Below, in pieces: positions 35,619 through 45,019 of a DNA stretch of 61,707 nucleotides. The stretch covers positions 1 through 61,707 of the forward strand of contig DBQD01000054.1 in NCBI GenBank assembly GCA_002305715.1, read 5' to 3'. Below the pieces are notes generated by a model. The model worked only from the letters and a program-made list of their open reading frames with translations, made no database searches and had not been told where the DNA came from. A program made the translations under genes and the position numbers. Position 1 is the first letter of the stretch; every line of letters begins with the position of its first letter. This stretch comes from Proteiniphilum sp. UBA1403. GTDB lineage: Bacteria; Bacteroidota; Bacteroidia; Bacteroidales; Dysgonomonadaceae.

Positions 35619-36670
35619 GCCGAAAAATCATGTAAGTCAGGGAAGTTCCCCGTCGGGTTCAACCAAAGCTGATCAATTCTTATCTCCAACGGAAGAGAGA
35701 TATTATTCACGTAGAGGCTACCTGTTCCAAGTCCTTGTGGCATTGAGTTGCCTAGTGTTGCACACCATTGCGCAATACTATTCAACCCAATGTTTGACTC
35801 CAATGCAGAGGTAACCCACCAGCCTATATCCAGTTCATTGGCCAATGAAATCCACTCGGTGCTACCACTGATTCCCCCGTGCAGTGTTGGCTTTAAAATG
35901 ATATATTGAGGAAGGATGGTTTCCAGCAGTTTTTTCTTTTCAATCGGCTTGTGGATGCCAATCAGTTCTTCATCCAGAGCAATGGGTAGTGGTGTGTGTT
36001 TGCATAAGCGAGCCATCTCCTCCCAATCTCCGGCACGGATAGGTTGTTCAATGGAGTGAATATCCAGTTCAGCCAATCGATGAAGCTTCTCCAAAGCCTC
36101 ACTTTTGTCGAATCCACCGTTCGCATCCACCCGTAATTCAATTTCTTTTGCTGAATAGTGTCTGCGAATTAAGCGCAACAATTCTATCTCTTTTTCAAAA
36201 TCGATGGCTCCAATCTTCAGTTTTACGCATCGAAATCCTCTTTCAAGAATCGACTCAATGCGCTGTCTCATTTCCGAGAAATCTCCCATCCAAATTAATC
36301 CATTGATGGGAATTCCTTCTTCCCCCTTGCTGAATGGAGTATCCCAAAGTTGCCATGAACGTTGTTGATAGTGCCGAAAGGCTGTCTCAAGTCCAAATAG
36401 AATGGAAGGATGATCGCGCAAAAGTCCGAAGTCAACCTGTTGACACTTCTCAGTTATGCGGCAGAAAGCCGCAAGTCGGTCGGCATAGCCATCATCATAT
36501 TCGCAGTTGAGGTCATGCAAAGGCGCACACTCTCCGATACCGAAATGGGTATTATCCTCCTTGTCGAGGAAGAGTACATACCAAATTCGATGTTCCCGAT
36601 AGATACCACGTGAAGTGCCTGCTGGTTGTTTGAACAGGAGCGTATAGGGGATGATCTTAATCGAAAACAT
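35615..36670 (-). CDS. menC: o-Succinylbenzoate synthase
   Basis: This 351-aa enolase-superfamily enzyme dehydrates SHCHC to o-succinylbenzoate. The general acid/base lysine motif reads CVKLKIGA; metal ligands are expected at the Asp of LRVDANGG, the Glu of SIEQPIR and the Asp or Glu of ALDEELIG, and a second lysine lies in ILKPTLHGG. It overlaps menE by 4 nt and is separated from menB upstream by 134 nt holding a perfect inverted repeat. Confidence 0.92.
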   Translation of the reverse strand: MFSIKIIPYTLLFKQPAGTSRGIYREHRIWYVLFLDKEDNTHFGIGECAPLHDLNCEYDDGYADRLAAFCRITEKCQQVDFGLLRDHPSILFGLETAFRHYQQRSWQLWDTPFSKGEEGIPINGLIWMGDFSEMRQRIESILERGFRCVKLKIGAIDFEKEIELLRLIRRHYSAKEIELRVDANGGFDKSEALEKLHRLAELDIHSIEQPIRAGDWEEMARLCKHTPLPIALDEELIGIHKPIEKKKLLETILPQYIILKPTLHGGISGSTEWISLANELDIGWWVTSALESNIGLNSIAQWCATLGNSMPQGLGTGSLYVNNISLPLEIRIDQLWLNPTGNFPDLHDFSA

Positions 36671-36722
36671 AAAGGAGATTGATGATTATTTGGAATACGA
36701 ATTTACCACAGATATATCCACC

Positions 36723-36760
36723 ATTTATGTATGAGACCTGCAGTCATCTCATACATAAAT
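36723..36760. repeat. Perfect 14-bp inverted repeat between menB and menC
   Basis: ATTTATGTATGAGA at 36723-36736 is mirrored exactly by TCTCATACATAAAT at 36747-36760, leaving a 10-nt spacer. Neither strand has a proper U-run after it, and the stem is AT-rich, so it is more likely an operator, an RNA processing or stabilising hairpin, or a small repeat than a strong terminator. Confidence 0.75.
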
Positions 36761-36804
36761 AGATTAGAGTTCCCACGCTGTCGCGACAATTTGTTAAAGC
36801 TGAC

Positions 36805-37626
36805 CTAAGGCAGTTTTGGGAACTTCTTGAAGTCCGGTTTACGTTTTTCCAGAAAAGCCTGTTTCCCTTCCTGAGCCTCTTCGGTGAGATAATAAAGCAT
36901 CGTCGCATCGCCTGCCAGCTCCTGAATACCTGCCTGTCCATCCAGTTCAGCATTAAGGCCTGCCTTGATCATTCGCAGAGCCAGAGGACTATGTTGCATC
37001 ATTGTTTCAGCCCATTCCACCACCTCATCTTCGAGACGGTCGAAGGGAACAACCTTGTTCACCAGACCCATTTCCAGTGCTTCCTGTGCGTTATATTGAC
37101 GACAGAGGAACCATATCTCACGCGCTTTCTTCTGACCTACTATACGAGCCAGATAGGAAGACCCGAAGCCTGCGTCGAAACTACCTACACGAGGACCCGT
37201 TTGTCCGAAGATTGCATTCTCAGAAGCAATGCTCAGGTCGCACACAACATGCAATACATGTCCCCCTCCAATCGCATATCCGTTCACCATCGCAATTACA
37301 GGCTTTGGTATAGAGCGTATTTGCTTCTGCACATCCAGCACGTTAAGGCGTGGTACACCATCCTTACCGATATAACCTCCTTTGCCCTTCACGTTTTGGT
37401 CACCTCCAGAGCAGAAAGCCTTGTCTCCAGCTCCGGTAAGAACTACCACGCTTACCTCCTCCATCTCTCGACAGATGCGCAATGCATCACTCATTTCACC
37501 GGTTGTGGTGGGTGTGAACGCATTGCGGTAACGGGGACGGTTTATGGTGATACGGGCAATTCCATTATAAAAATCGAAGAGTATATCTTCATATTCCTTT
37601 ATGGTGGTCCATTTTCTTTCGCTCAT
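36805..37626 (-). CDS. menB: 1,4-Dihydroxy-2-naphthoyl-CoA synthase
   Basis: This 273-aa crotonase-fold enzyme closes the naphthoquinone ring. The family features are clear: RPRYRNAFTP near the start, SGGDQNVKGKGGY, the oxyanion-hole segment VNGYAIGGGHVL, and GPRVGSFDAGFG. The overlap of 4 nt with menD shows co-translation. Length and motifs are typical, with no sign of damage. Confidence 0.96.
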   Translation of the reverse strand: MSERKWTTIKEYEDILFDFYNGIARITINRPRYRNAFTPTTTGEMSDALRICREMEEVSVVVLTGAGDKAFCSGGDQNVKGKGGYIGKDGVPRLNVLDVQKQIRSIPKPVIAMVNGYAIGGGHVLHVVCDLSIASENAIFGQTGPRVGSFDAGFGSSYLARIVGQKKAREIWFLCRQYNAQEALEMGLVNKVVPFDRLEDEVVEWAETMMQHSPLALRMIKAGLNAELDGQAGIQELAGDATMLYYLTEEAQEGKQAFLEKRKPDFKKFPKLP

Positions 37627-39338
37627 AATCTCTTATTTTTTTGTTGTTGATAATACTTTTTTATTTCCTGGCTGTTCTGCTCAATAGATGTAAATGCCTC
37701 CAGTATAACAGGTGAATCACTTTTAGGGTTTAACAGCAGTTGGATTTGCTTTTCCAGCTCTTCTGCATTGTGTGCAGCAAGATAAGTAAACCCCAATTGT
37801 TCAGCCCATCCTTTAGCGCTGGTGTTGTGAGTGACTGTAATGTATCCAGATAAAATGTTGGATTGATTGAGACCGGGCAGCGTGTTAAAAATTCCCCCTC
37901 CGCCGTTGTTATTCAGCAATATACGCAGGTTAGATGAAAGCTGTCGGTTCCAGAGACCGTTCATGTCATAAAAGAAGCTGAGGTCGCCAGTCAGGAGTAG
38001 TGTGAGTCTATCGGATGCTGCAGCATAGCCTACCGCCGTGGAGATTGACCCCTCAATGCCGTTGGTCCCCCTGTTGCAAAAGCGATACACTGTATTGGGG
38101 ATAGAGAACAGCTGAGACAGGTATACGCTTTGGCTGTTTGCCAGATGTAGTGTACTGTTGTCAGGCAATTGCTGTAAAAGTTTATTCACGACGTAAAGAT
38201 CGGAGTAGCTTGCCTCCGGCAGTGTTGTCATTGAACAAGCGTTTTTCCATGCTTTTGAAAATAGTGAGGAACGATCGTTTGAACCTGCCGATTGATGATC
38301 CCGAAGTGCCGCATTTTCATCAGAGGGTTCCTCTCTCAATTTTTGCAGGAATGTAATTGGATCAGTTTTTATTATTTCGGTTACCTGTTGAAACGTATCA
38401 ACAACCTCTCCCGTGGGAGAAACAAACCATTGCTCACAAGTTGAAGCACTACGTATAAATTGTTTAAGGCGCTTCGATACAATGTGTCCACCCAAAGATA
38501 TCACCAGGTCAGGAGTCAATTCTTGAAGCTCTTTTTCAGAAGCAGTACGGAGTACTACATCGAAGCGAGGAAATTCACCAAATGGAATATTGGCCAGGTT
38601 GTCGGCAAGTACCACCGTGTTGGAGTCTACAGCAAGTCTCATTAAAACATCAGCCAGTCCCTTTTCAGGAGGAAGCTGCCCCACGATAATCATTCGTCGG
38701 GAGTATGAATAGAAACGTTTGCGGTATTCAGCCACATCCAACAAAGCAGTGACAGTCTTCGAGCGGCGAATTACCCGTACAGCAGGGAGCGATGCGGTGT
38801 TGAAACCAAATAGCGGTTCAGATAATGGGATGTTGATATGTGCAGGTCCTTTTTCTTGGTTGTAGAGGCTGAGAATGGCTTCATTAATAAGTCGGTTGCA
38901 ATACCACTCCTCTTCCTGGTTATTTATTTCCGGCAATTGCGCCGCATGGTGTACCAGCTTTCCAAAGAGTCCTGTCTGTGGGATAGTCTGACCATCCTTC
39001 TGACCCATCCACGCGATAGGTCTGTCGGCAGTAATAACCAACAACGGCAATTGTTGATAAAATGCTTCTGCTACAGCAGGGCCCAGGTTGAGTGCAGCCG
39101 TACCAGAAGTGCAACATACAGCAACCGGAAGATTAAGCGCCTGTATAATACCCAACGCAAAATAGCCGGCACTTCGCTCATCAACCACACTGTAGCAGGT
39201 GAAATCACCGTCACCTGCAAATGAATGAATCAACGGAGCGTTGCGTGACCCTGGTGAAAGAACAATATGTCTGATGCCATGAGCTTTCAACAATGCCACC
39301 AGTTGTAGTACATTTTTTTTGTCTGAATACATTCTCAA
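37623..39338 (-). CDS. menD: SEPHCHC synthase (MenD)
   Basis: This 571-aa thiamine-diphosphate enzyme joins 2-oxoglutarate to isochorismate. The Pyr domain starts with IRHIVLSPGSRNAPL and has VDERSAGYFALG with the catalytic Glu. The C-terminal PP domain shows the GDLSFFYDMNGLWN diphosphate and Mg2+ region and NNNGGGIF. It lies 3 nt downstream of menF and overlaps menB by 4 nt. Confidence 0.95.
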   Translation of the reverse strand: MRMYSDKKNVLQLVALLKAHGIRHIVLSPGSRNAPLIHSFAGDGDFTCYSVVDERSAGYFALGIIQALNLPVAVCCTSGTAALNLGPAVAEAFYQQLPLLVITADRPIAWMGQKDGQTIPQTGLFGKLVHHAAQLPEINNQEEEWYCNRLINEAILSLYNQEKGPAHINIPLSEPLFGFNTASLPAVRVIRRSKTVTALLDVAEYRKRFYSYSRRMIIVGQLPPEKGLADVLMRLAVDSNTVVLADNLANIPFGEFPRFDVVLRTASEKELQELTPDLVISLGGHIVSKRLKQFIRSASTCEQWFVSPTGEVVDTFQQVTEIIKTDPITFLQKLREEPSDENAALRDHQSAGSNDRSSLFSKAWKNACSMTTLPEASYSDLYVVNKLLQQLPDNSTLHLANSQSVYLSQLFSIPNTVYRFCNRGTNGIEGSISTAVGYAAASDRLTLLLTGDLSFFYDMNGLWNRQLSSNLRILLNNNGGGGIFNTLPGLNQSNILSGYITVTHNTSAKGWAEQLGFTYLAAHNAEELEKQIQLLLNPKSDSPVILEAFTSIEQNSQEIKKYYQQQKNKRL

Positions 39339-39341
39339 ATC

Positions 39342-40415
39342 TTAATTGACAATACTAGCCATTGTTTCCAACTTCTTTTCCGTCTCCTTCCATTCATCCT
39401 TGTAGTTAGACGAGGAGATTAAGCCGCTACCAGCAAACAAAGTAAGCGAACTTTTTCCAATTTCCAAGCTTCGCAGGTTTACATAAAGGTTTGTTTCTCC
39501 AGAAGGGTCCAGCATACCGAAGAATCCGGTGTAATAACGTCTGTCGTACCCTTCCTCTTTGAGAATAAACCGAAAAGCTTCCTCTTTGGGCAGACCCGAG
39601 ACAGCCGGAGTTGGATGGAGTGATTTTAATAGGGTCCCAATTGTTGAATCGTTGGGTAGTGTAAAGTTGAAATCGGTTCGCAAATGTGCTAGATTACCTG
39701 CTTTGGCGGTATAGGGACCGTTTATTTCCGGTGTTATTTGAAAAGAAGAGAGTTGGTGTAGCAGGTAGGAGGTAACCAGATGTTGTTCACGCAGGTTCTT
39801 GTCGTCCCACGATACCGTTCCGGAGTGAGGATACCGTGTGCCGGCAAGTGCCATTGTATGCCATCTTGTATTTGCTCCCGACAGCAATATTTCGGGTGTG
39901 CTTCCCAGCCATGTACCACTTTGGGGAGTGTGAAACAGGAATACACACGAGCGATGGTATTTCTCTTCGGCTTGAAAAAATGCATGACCCGGTGAGAATC
40001 CCTTTTTTCGAGGGATATCTTTGCTCCTTGAAAGGACCAATTTTGTGATTGTTCCATCGGTCAGAGGTTTGTGAAACCGTTGGAACAGTTGTGAATATTC
40101 ATTTTTATCGATATTCTTGTGTCGCACATTTTTTTGCCTTTCCGGTTGAGAATTTACAAATGAAATCTCCACCTCCGAGAGATCTCGGCAATCGGGCCGA
40201 ATCACGATCACCGGCTTTTCATGTGATATGGAGAATGGAGCAATTACAAAGCCTTGTTGACCATTGAGTGCTTCGATGTCGTCAAATAGTGCTGGTGTGC
40301 CTGACATCTGCATCACAAATCGTGGTTTATCTTCATTGGGTAACCGAAAAATTGCGAAGCAGGCATCCTGTTCTATCAACGCATCTAGAATCTGGTATTG
40401 GGGTAGTTCTATCAT
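39342..40415 (-). CDS. menF: Isochorismate synthase (MenF-type)
   Basis: This 357-aa chorismate-binding enzyme is shorter than many MenF proteins but keeps the catalytic half: FLFHTPQSGTWLGSTPEILL, MALAGTRY, HLRTDFNFTLP, LHPTPAVSGLPKEEA and a YTGFFGMLD segment. It converts chorismate to isochorismate and commits it to menaquinone. It overlaps the thioesterase gene by 4 nt and precedes menD by 3 nt. Confidence 0.93.
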   Translation of the reverse strand: MIELPQYQILDALIEQDACFAIFRLPNEDKPRFVMQMSGTPALFDDIEALNGQQGFVIAPFSISHEKPVIVIRPDCRDLSEVEISFVNSQPERQKNVRHKNIDKNEYSQLFQRFHKPLTDGTITKLVLSRSKDIPRKKGFSPGHAFFQAEEKYHRSCVFLFHTPQSGTWLGSTPEILLSGANTRWHTMALAGTRYPHSGTVSWDDKNLREQHLVTSYLLHQLSSFQITPEINGPYTAKAGNLAHLRTDFNFTLPNDSTIGTLLKSLHPTPAVSGLPKEEAFRFILKEEGYDRRYYTGFFGMLDPSGETNLYVNLRSLEIGKSSLTLFAGSGLISSSNYKDEWKETEKKLETMASIVN

Positions 40416-40822
40416 CGCCTTTTCAGAATGCTGTTTACCACTCTTACGGAAGAGACCAACTTGTGGGAAGCGGTAAAAATATCAATATTCCATACATGAG
40501 AAGTACGACCTTTGTGAATGATTGTGCCCACTGCCCGCACTACATCGCCCTCTTTAGCAGAAGAGACATGATTGCCGCTTACCTGTATACCTGCGGGCAT
40601 CTCATCCGCTTCACACAGTAGAAACGACCCCTGTCCGGCCACTGATTCTGCGAGAGCCAGTGTTGCTCCCCCATGGAGCACACCAAATGGTTGACATACC
40701 CTTCTACTAACCGGCATAATTGCTTCAATACGTTCCGGGGAAAGGAGCGTAAACTCTATTCCCAGTGTTTCCATTAGCGTAGAAGGACCATTATTCTTAC
40801 TTTCGTTCTTATTATCATTCAT
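40412..40822 (-). CDS. Hotdog-fold acyl-CoA thioesterase, probable DHNA-CoA thioesterase
   Basis: This 136-aa single-domain hotdog protein carries the PaaI/YdiI-type motif FGVLHGGATLALAESVAG, with the catalytic acidic residue expected in that helix. As the first gene of the men operon, overlapping menF, it most likely releases 1,4-dihydroxy-2-naphthoate from its CoA ester (the MenI step). menA and menH are not in the window. The assignment to MenI rests on the operon context. Confidence 0.85.
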   Translation of the reverse strand: MNDNKNESKNNGPSTLMETLGIEFTLLSPERIEAIMPVSRRVCQPFGVLHGGATLALAESVAGQGSFLLCEADEMPAGIQVSGNHVSSAKEGDVVRAVGTIIHKGRTSHVWNIDIFTASHKLVSSVRVVNSILKRR

Positions 40823-40843
40823 GCTCTTTTCTCTAATTCACTG

Positions 40844-40851
40844 CAAAATTA
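40844..40851 (-). promoter_or_regulatory. -7 box (TAATTTTG) for the menaquinone operon
   Basis: Read on the minus strand this is TAATTTTG, 21 nt before the thioesterase start codon at 40822. This fits TAnnTTTG and is the only promoter candidate seen ahead of the six men genes. Confidence 0.5.
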
Positions 40852-40980
40852 ATGATAACTTTAGCATGCTGCTATTAAGAATCATTAAAAATAGTGGCAG
40901 AATATAATCTGTGAAGATAGACAATCAATATGAATGTGACACGGTAAAACTTATCTCTTCGGCATGGTTAAAAAGAGGAA

Positions 40981-41706
40981 TTATTTATCCACTAGCAGAT
41001 ATTGCAATTCTTTATCATTCAATACTTTTACATTTGTAAAAAGAAACCTTGTATCTAGAAAGTTGCCATACTCGTTGCACTCAGCCACGGCCTCATTAAG
41101 AATCGATTTGGCATCTATATCGAATGCAAAGAGCATGATGATTGTGAAATATTTCTCTTTTATTTCGAATTTCTCTATAATAACATCTGCTTTCTGAAGT
41201 TGAAAATTAAATTCACGTTCCACAATCTCTTTTTGTAACTCCGTGAAAGGCTCTCTATTTGTTGTGGTAAAAGCCGAGAAAAAGCGCAGTTTCTTATCAT
41301 GCCCACCTAGACCGGAGGAGATATAAACCTGTTGTTGTCCCGACAATTCGGAACTCAAAATAATGCGGCTGCTGACAAGTGCCATGGATGACCAGTGTGA
41401 TAGTTCCGGTTCCAAAGGACTGCTGTGGTAGGTCTCAATCGAGCGGTATGCACCCACATCGGGGATAGAAGCTAGTAGGCTCAGACTTCTTTTTTTTCGC
41501 TCAATTGATTCGTCGGGAGAGAATAAAATTGCGATCTCTTCGTCGCGCACGAAGGGATTATTTTCACTTCTCAGTCTTTCAAAATAACGGAAATAGTCCA
41601 TCTGCTCCTCTAGAGGCACCAGATCCTCGAGGATATGGAACGAGTCGATTCCCTGCTCGTTCAATGTCTGCCGCAATTTAGCCAGTAGATCTTCTTGTCC
41701 GCTCAT
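40981..41706 (-). CDS. Conserved hypothetical protein, 241 aa
   Basis: I do not recognise the family. It is a soluble protein with no signal peptide or membrane segment and a mixed alpha/beta pattern. The first 75 residues are charged and helical; the rest alternates hydrophobic strands (for example YFTIIMLFAFDID near 185) and acidic helices, and there is no obvious catalytic motif. It lies between the men operon and dut, divergent from dut. A TATCTTTG box ends only 5 nt before its start codon, so the mRNA may be leaderless. The next in-frame Met is at residue 36. Confidence 0.65.
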   Translation of the reverse strand: MSGQEDLLAKLRQTLNEQGIDSFHILEDLVPLEEQMDYFRYFERLRSENNPFVRDEEIAILFSPDESIERKKRSLSLLASIPDVGAYRSIETYHSSPLEPELSHWSSMALVSSRIILSSELSGQQQVYISSGLGGHDKKLRFFSAFTTTNREPFTELQKEIVEREFNFQLQKADVIIEKFEIKEKYFTIIMLFAFDIDAKSILNEAVAECNEYGNFLDTRFLFTNVKVLNDKELQYLLVDK

Positions 41707-41711
41707 GTACG

Positions 41712-41719
41712 CAAAGATA
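41712..41719 (-). promoter_or_regulatory. -7 box (TATCTTTG) very close to a start codon
   Basis: On the minus strand TATCTTTG is followed by five bases and then the ATG at 41706. With the usual spacing for this promoter class the transcript would begin at or near the A of the ATG. Confidence 0.45.
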
Positions 41720-41835
41720 GCATATTTTTTGTTTTTGATTTGTTGTCTTCTCTAATTTGCTTAAATTTCATCAATATGGCCCTTTATTCCTCGGAATTGT
41801 ATAAATTCGCACAATCAAACCGAAAGACTCTTCGA

Positions 41836-42270
41836 ATGAAAATTAAGATAGTCAACTTGTCACGACATCCCCTTCCTGAATATGCCACTGCTTATTCTGC
41901 AGGTATGGACCTTCGCGCTCATATCAATGAGCCAATCGTGTTAAAACCGTTGCAGCGGGCATTAGTGCCTACGGGTATTTATCTTGAGTTACCCATAGGT
42001 TTTGAAGCACAAATTCGTCCCCGCAGCGGATTAGCCATCAAGCACGGAATTGGTATTGTAAATGCCCCAGGCACAATTGATGCCGATTACCGAGGAGAAA
42101 TACGGGTGATCCTAGTCAACTTATCCAACGAAGATTTTGTTATAAATGATGGTGAGCGTATCTGCCAAATGGTTGTAGCACAACACGCTAAAGTGGAATG
42201 GGAACAAGTTGACTCGTTGACAGAAACAGAAAGAGGAGCAGGAGGCTTTGGGCACACCGGAAAAAAGTAA
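41836..42270 (+). CDS. dut: dUTP diphosphatase
   Basis: This 144-aa trimeric dUTPase has all five family motifs: AGMDLRA, PRSGLA, GTIDADYRGEI, GERICQMVV and the C-terminal RGAGGFGHTG. I start it at 41836 (MKIKIVNLS). The frame extends upstream to 41695, but those 47 residues have no family resemblance and run into the neighbouring gene. It hydrolyses dUTP to dUMP, keeping uracil out of DNA. The next gene starts 15 nt after its stop, so it leads a four-gene operon of otherwise envelope-related genes. Confidence 0.95.
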   Translation: MKIKIVNLSRHPLPEYATAYSAGMDLRAHINEPIVLKPLQRALVPTGIYLELPIGFEAQIRPRSGLAIKHGIGIVNAPGTIDADYRGEIRVILVNLSNEDFVINDGERICQMVVAQHAKVEWEQVDSLTETERGAGGFGHTGKK

Positions 42271-42285
42271 TAACCGAAGGAACAG

Positions 42286-44031
42286 ATGACTCATTTAAAA
42301 GCGACACATCCCATATTTATATCACTACTATTGTTTTCTCTGTTATCTGCATTTGTGCCAAGTAAAGCTTTGGCACAAAAGGATAATGCAACGTTGACTT
42401 TGAACGAAGAGGAGCGACGAAAATTTGATCATTTTTTCTATGAGGCCTTGAATGCAAAAGCACAAGGTCGTTATGATGAGGCGTTTGACCTTATTCGTCA
42501 CTGTTATGCGTTGGATTCAACCAATGCCAACGTGCTTGTTGAGATGGGTACATTTTATAATGTCTTGCAACAGAAAAACGAAGCATTGGCATTCTTTCGG
42601 AAGGCTGTTCACTACGATTCCACAAATTACTATTACAATATGGTGCTTGCCAGTTTGAGCAAGGAATTAGGGTTAAAGCAAGAGGTGGTGGATCTGTACC
42701 GTGCAATGGTCGATCGGCATCCCGACAAGCCGGAACTTCAGTTCGAACTGGCAAGTGCGCTTGCAGACAACGGTGAATTGCAGTCGGCCATCGATACTCT
42801 CAATAAACTGGAGAAGAATACAGGATTGTCCGACGTAATCACCCTGAACAAGTACCGTCTATATTCAATGATGAATCAGAAGGAGAAAGCTTTTGAGGAA
42901 ATTCAACAGGTCATCGATAAAAACCGAACCAATCCTCGATATCTCGTACTCATGGGAGATCTTTATCTGGAAGAAAATCAACCAGATAAAGCAATCCAAT
43001 ATTATGAACAGGCCAAAGAGATTGACCGGGATTATCCGGCTCTGATCCTTTCCTTGGTGAATTATTACGAAAAAACAGACAACAAGGCTTCTTCACAGGC
43101 AGAACTTCAGCAAGCAATCACGGGTCCTTCTCTCGATGTTGAGACCAAGCTGCAACTCCTCACTCGTTACTTGGGCATTTTACAGCAACAGAAGCAAGAT
43201 CTGAAACAAGCCAACCAGTTGTTTATGACTCTTTTTGAGCAATACCCCAACAATACCCAGTTGAATATGATTTATGGGAACGTGCTGCTCTTGCAGGGAG
43301 ACAAAGTGGGGGCTATGAAACAACTCGAGATCTATGTAAAGGATAATCCTTCTGACCCTGCAGGATATGATCAGATGATTCGGATAGTATTGCCTGATGA
43401 GGATATGGAGAAACTCAAGGAGATAACTACAAACGCATTGAAACATCTTCCGCAGGAGCCTCAATTTTATTACTATCTTGGAGCAGCATATTATCAACAG
43501 GGAAAATATAAAGAAGCTTTGAGCGTTTTTGAAGAGGGTGTGCAAAAAGCAGTTATTATCAATCCGCTGTTGGAGTCAGACTTCCATGGTCAGATAGGCG
43601 ATTTAAACTATTTCCTTGGAAACAAGGAAGTGGCATTCAAGAGTTACGAAAAAGCGTTAAAGTTGAATCCGCAGAATCTTTCTGTTTTAAACAATTACAG
43701 TTATTATCTGTCATTGGAGAAGATGAATCTTGATAAGGCTGAACAAATGAGTGGTATCACCATCAAGGCGGAGCCAATGAATCCTACTTTCCTCGACACC
43801 TATGGCTGGGTATTATATGAACAAGGAGCCTATACAATGGCGAAAATTTATATCGAGAAAGCTATTGAATACAGTCAGGAAAGTCCCTCGGCCGATGTGC
43901 TGGAGCACTATGGCGATATACTCTTTAGAATGGATGAAAAAGAGAAAGCTCTGGAACAATGGAAGAAAGCATATGAGTTAAATAAAGACTCAAAAACACT
44001 GAAAAAGAAAATTCGAAAAGGTAAATTATAA
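42286..44031 (+). CDS. Secreted tetratricopeptide repeat protein
   Basis: The protein has 581 aa with a signal peptide (hydrophobic residues about 10-30, ending SKALAQ). The rest is a nearly continuous array of about twelve TPR-like helix pairs, for example NVLVEMGTFYNVLQQKNEALAFFRKAV and LVLMGDLYLEENQPDKAIQYYEQAKEID. It should act as a periplasmic scaffold. It sits between dut and a DUF4292 lipoprotein, followed by an EnvC-like protein; this grouping recurs in Bacteroidales as far as I recall and suggests envelope assembly. The exact partner is unknown. Confidence 0.88.
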   Translation: MTHLKATHPIFISLLLFSLLSAFVPSKALAQKDNATLTLNEEERRKFDHFFYEALNAKAQGRYDEAFDLIRHCYALDSTNANVLVEMGTFYNVLQQKNEALAFFRKAVHYDSTNYYYNMVLASLSKELGLKQEVVDLYRAMVDRHPDKPELQFELASALADNGELQSAIDTLNKLEKNTGLSDVITLNKYRLYSMMNQKEKAFEEIQQVIDKNRTNPRYLVLMGDLYLEENQPDKAIQYYEQAKEIDRDYPALILSLVNYYEKTDNKASSQAELQQAITGPSLDVETKLQLLTRYLGILQQQKQDLKQANQLFMTLFEQYPNNTQLNMIYGNVLLLQGDKVGAMKQLEIYVKDNPSDPAGYDQMIRIVLPDEDMEKLKEITTNALKHLPQEPQFYYYLGAAYYQQGKYKEALSVFEEGVQKAVIINPLLESDFHGQIGDLNYFLGNKEVAFKSYEKALKLNPQNLSVLNNYSYYLSLEKMNLDKAEQMSGITIKAEPMNPTFLDTYGWVLYEQGAYTMAKIYIEKAIEYSQESPSADVLEHYGDILFRMDEKEKALEQWKKAYELNKDSKTLKKKIRKGKL

Positions 44032-44105
44032 TCACTCCCTTCGGGAAAAAGAGGAGTAACCGAATTGGATAAACGAATAAGATATATTGTAATAAGTGAT
44101 AAATC

Positions 44106-44954
44106 ATGAACACCAAGCGTTTTATACAGATACTTCTTCTTTGCCTGCTTACAGGTATGGCGTTCCAAGCTTGTAAACCTAGGCAGCGGATTATCTATTC
44201 CACTTCACCAGTGGCAGATAAAGCGAATAACCAGCTATTTAATGATATCATATCGCGTGAATTTCAATATAATACGTTTGCAGCCAAACTGAATTTGAAT
44301 CTTACCAACGGCACAAAATCAATGAGCTCCAAGGCAAACATCCGAATTGTTAAGGACAAAGCATTGCAAATATCGATTCAGCCGTTGTTTGGTGTTGAGA
44401 TGTTTCGTTTTTACATGAATCCCGATACTGTGATGGTTCTAGATCGAATGAACAAACGATACGTAATGGAGTCAATTGCTTCCTTGAAAGAATTGTATCC
44501 GGTGGGATTTGATTTTTATACCCTGCAATCGGTCTTTACCAATAATCTGTTTGTACCGGGAAAGAAGCAGGTTGAAACATCCGACTACAGAAAATTCAAA
44601 TATACACAAACAAACGATCAGTTTTACTATATCGCATCGAAGGATGCGAAGTCCGATATTAATTACTCCTTTACGGTGAATGGGGATGACCGCATCACGT
44701 TAACTCAACTGTTGCAACCTGAAAGGAAACAAACACTAGAGTGGGGATATCAAAATTTTGTTGAGTTGAATGATCTTGTCTTCCCAAGTAAGATGCATGT
44801 AACGCTCTCCACCTCCACCCGTAGAGTAAATGCAGAAATCCTCTTTTCAGATATTGTTACCAATGAGATGTTGAAGCTCACGTTGGATGTACCTTCCGGT
44901 TATACAAGAACAACAGTGGATGAGATGTTGAAAATATTTGCTCAAACTAAATAA
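44106..44954 (+). CDS. DUF4292 lipoprotein
   Basis: The protein has 282 aa. The signal ends in a lipobox FQAC (about residue 22). The remainder is rich in beta strands and resembles DUF4292 proteins, whose fold is thought to be similar to the LolB/LppX type of half-barrel that carries lipids or lipoproteins; this is from recall. The visible pattern is FAAKLNLNLTNGTKSMSSKANIRI near the start of the mature part, then MNPDTVMVLDRMNKRYV. The gene is 74 nt after the TPR gene and before the EnvC-like gene. Confidence 0.82.
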   Translation: MNTKRFIQILLLCLLTGMAFQACKPRQRIIYSTSPVADKANNQLFNDIISREFQYNTFAAKLNLNLTNGTKSMSSKANIRIVKDKALQISIQPLFGVEMFRFYMNPDTVMVLDRMNKRYVMESIASLKELYPVGFDFYTLQSVFTNNLFVPGKKQVETSDYRKFKYTQTNDQFYYIASKDAKSDINYSFTVNGDDRITLTQLLQPERKQTLEWGYQNFVELNDLVFPSKMHVTLSTSTRRVNAEILFSDIVTNEMLKLTLDVPSGYTRTTVDEMLKIFAQTK

Positions 44955-45019
44955 GGTCAACGTGATAAACCCGCTTCTCAAAGTTGAGTTTTATAGATGC
45001 TTTTGAATATAAAAAACGC

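Noticed and set aside
41695..41835. N-terminal extension of dut by 47 codons
   Set aside because: dUTPases begin close to the first strand at 41836. The extension crosses the promoter region and overlaps the divergent gene by 12 bp.
44984..45019. TTG start for the EnvC-like protein
   Set aside because: The ATG at 45020 begins a well-formed signal peptide; twelve additional charged residues would spoil it.
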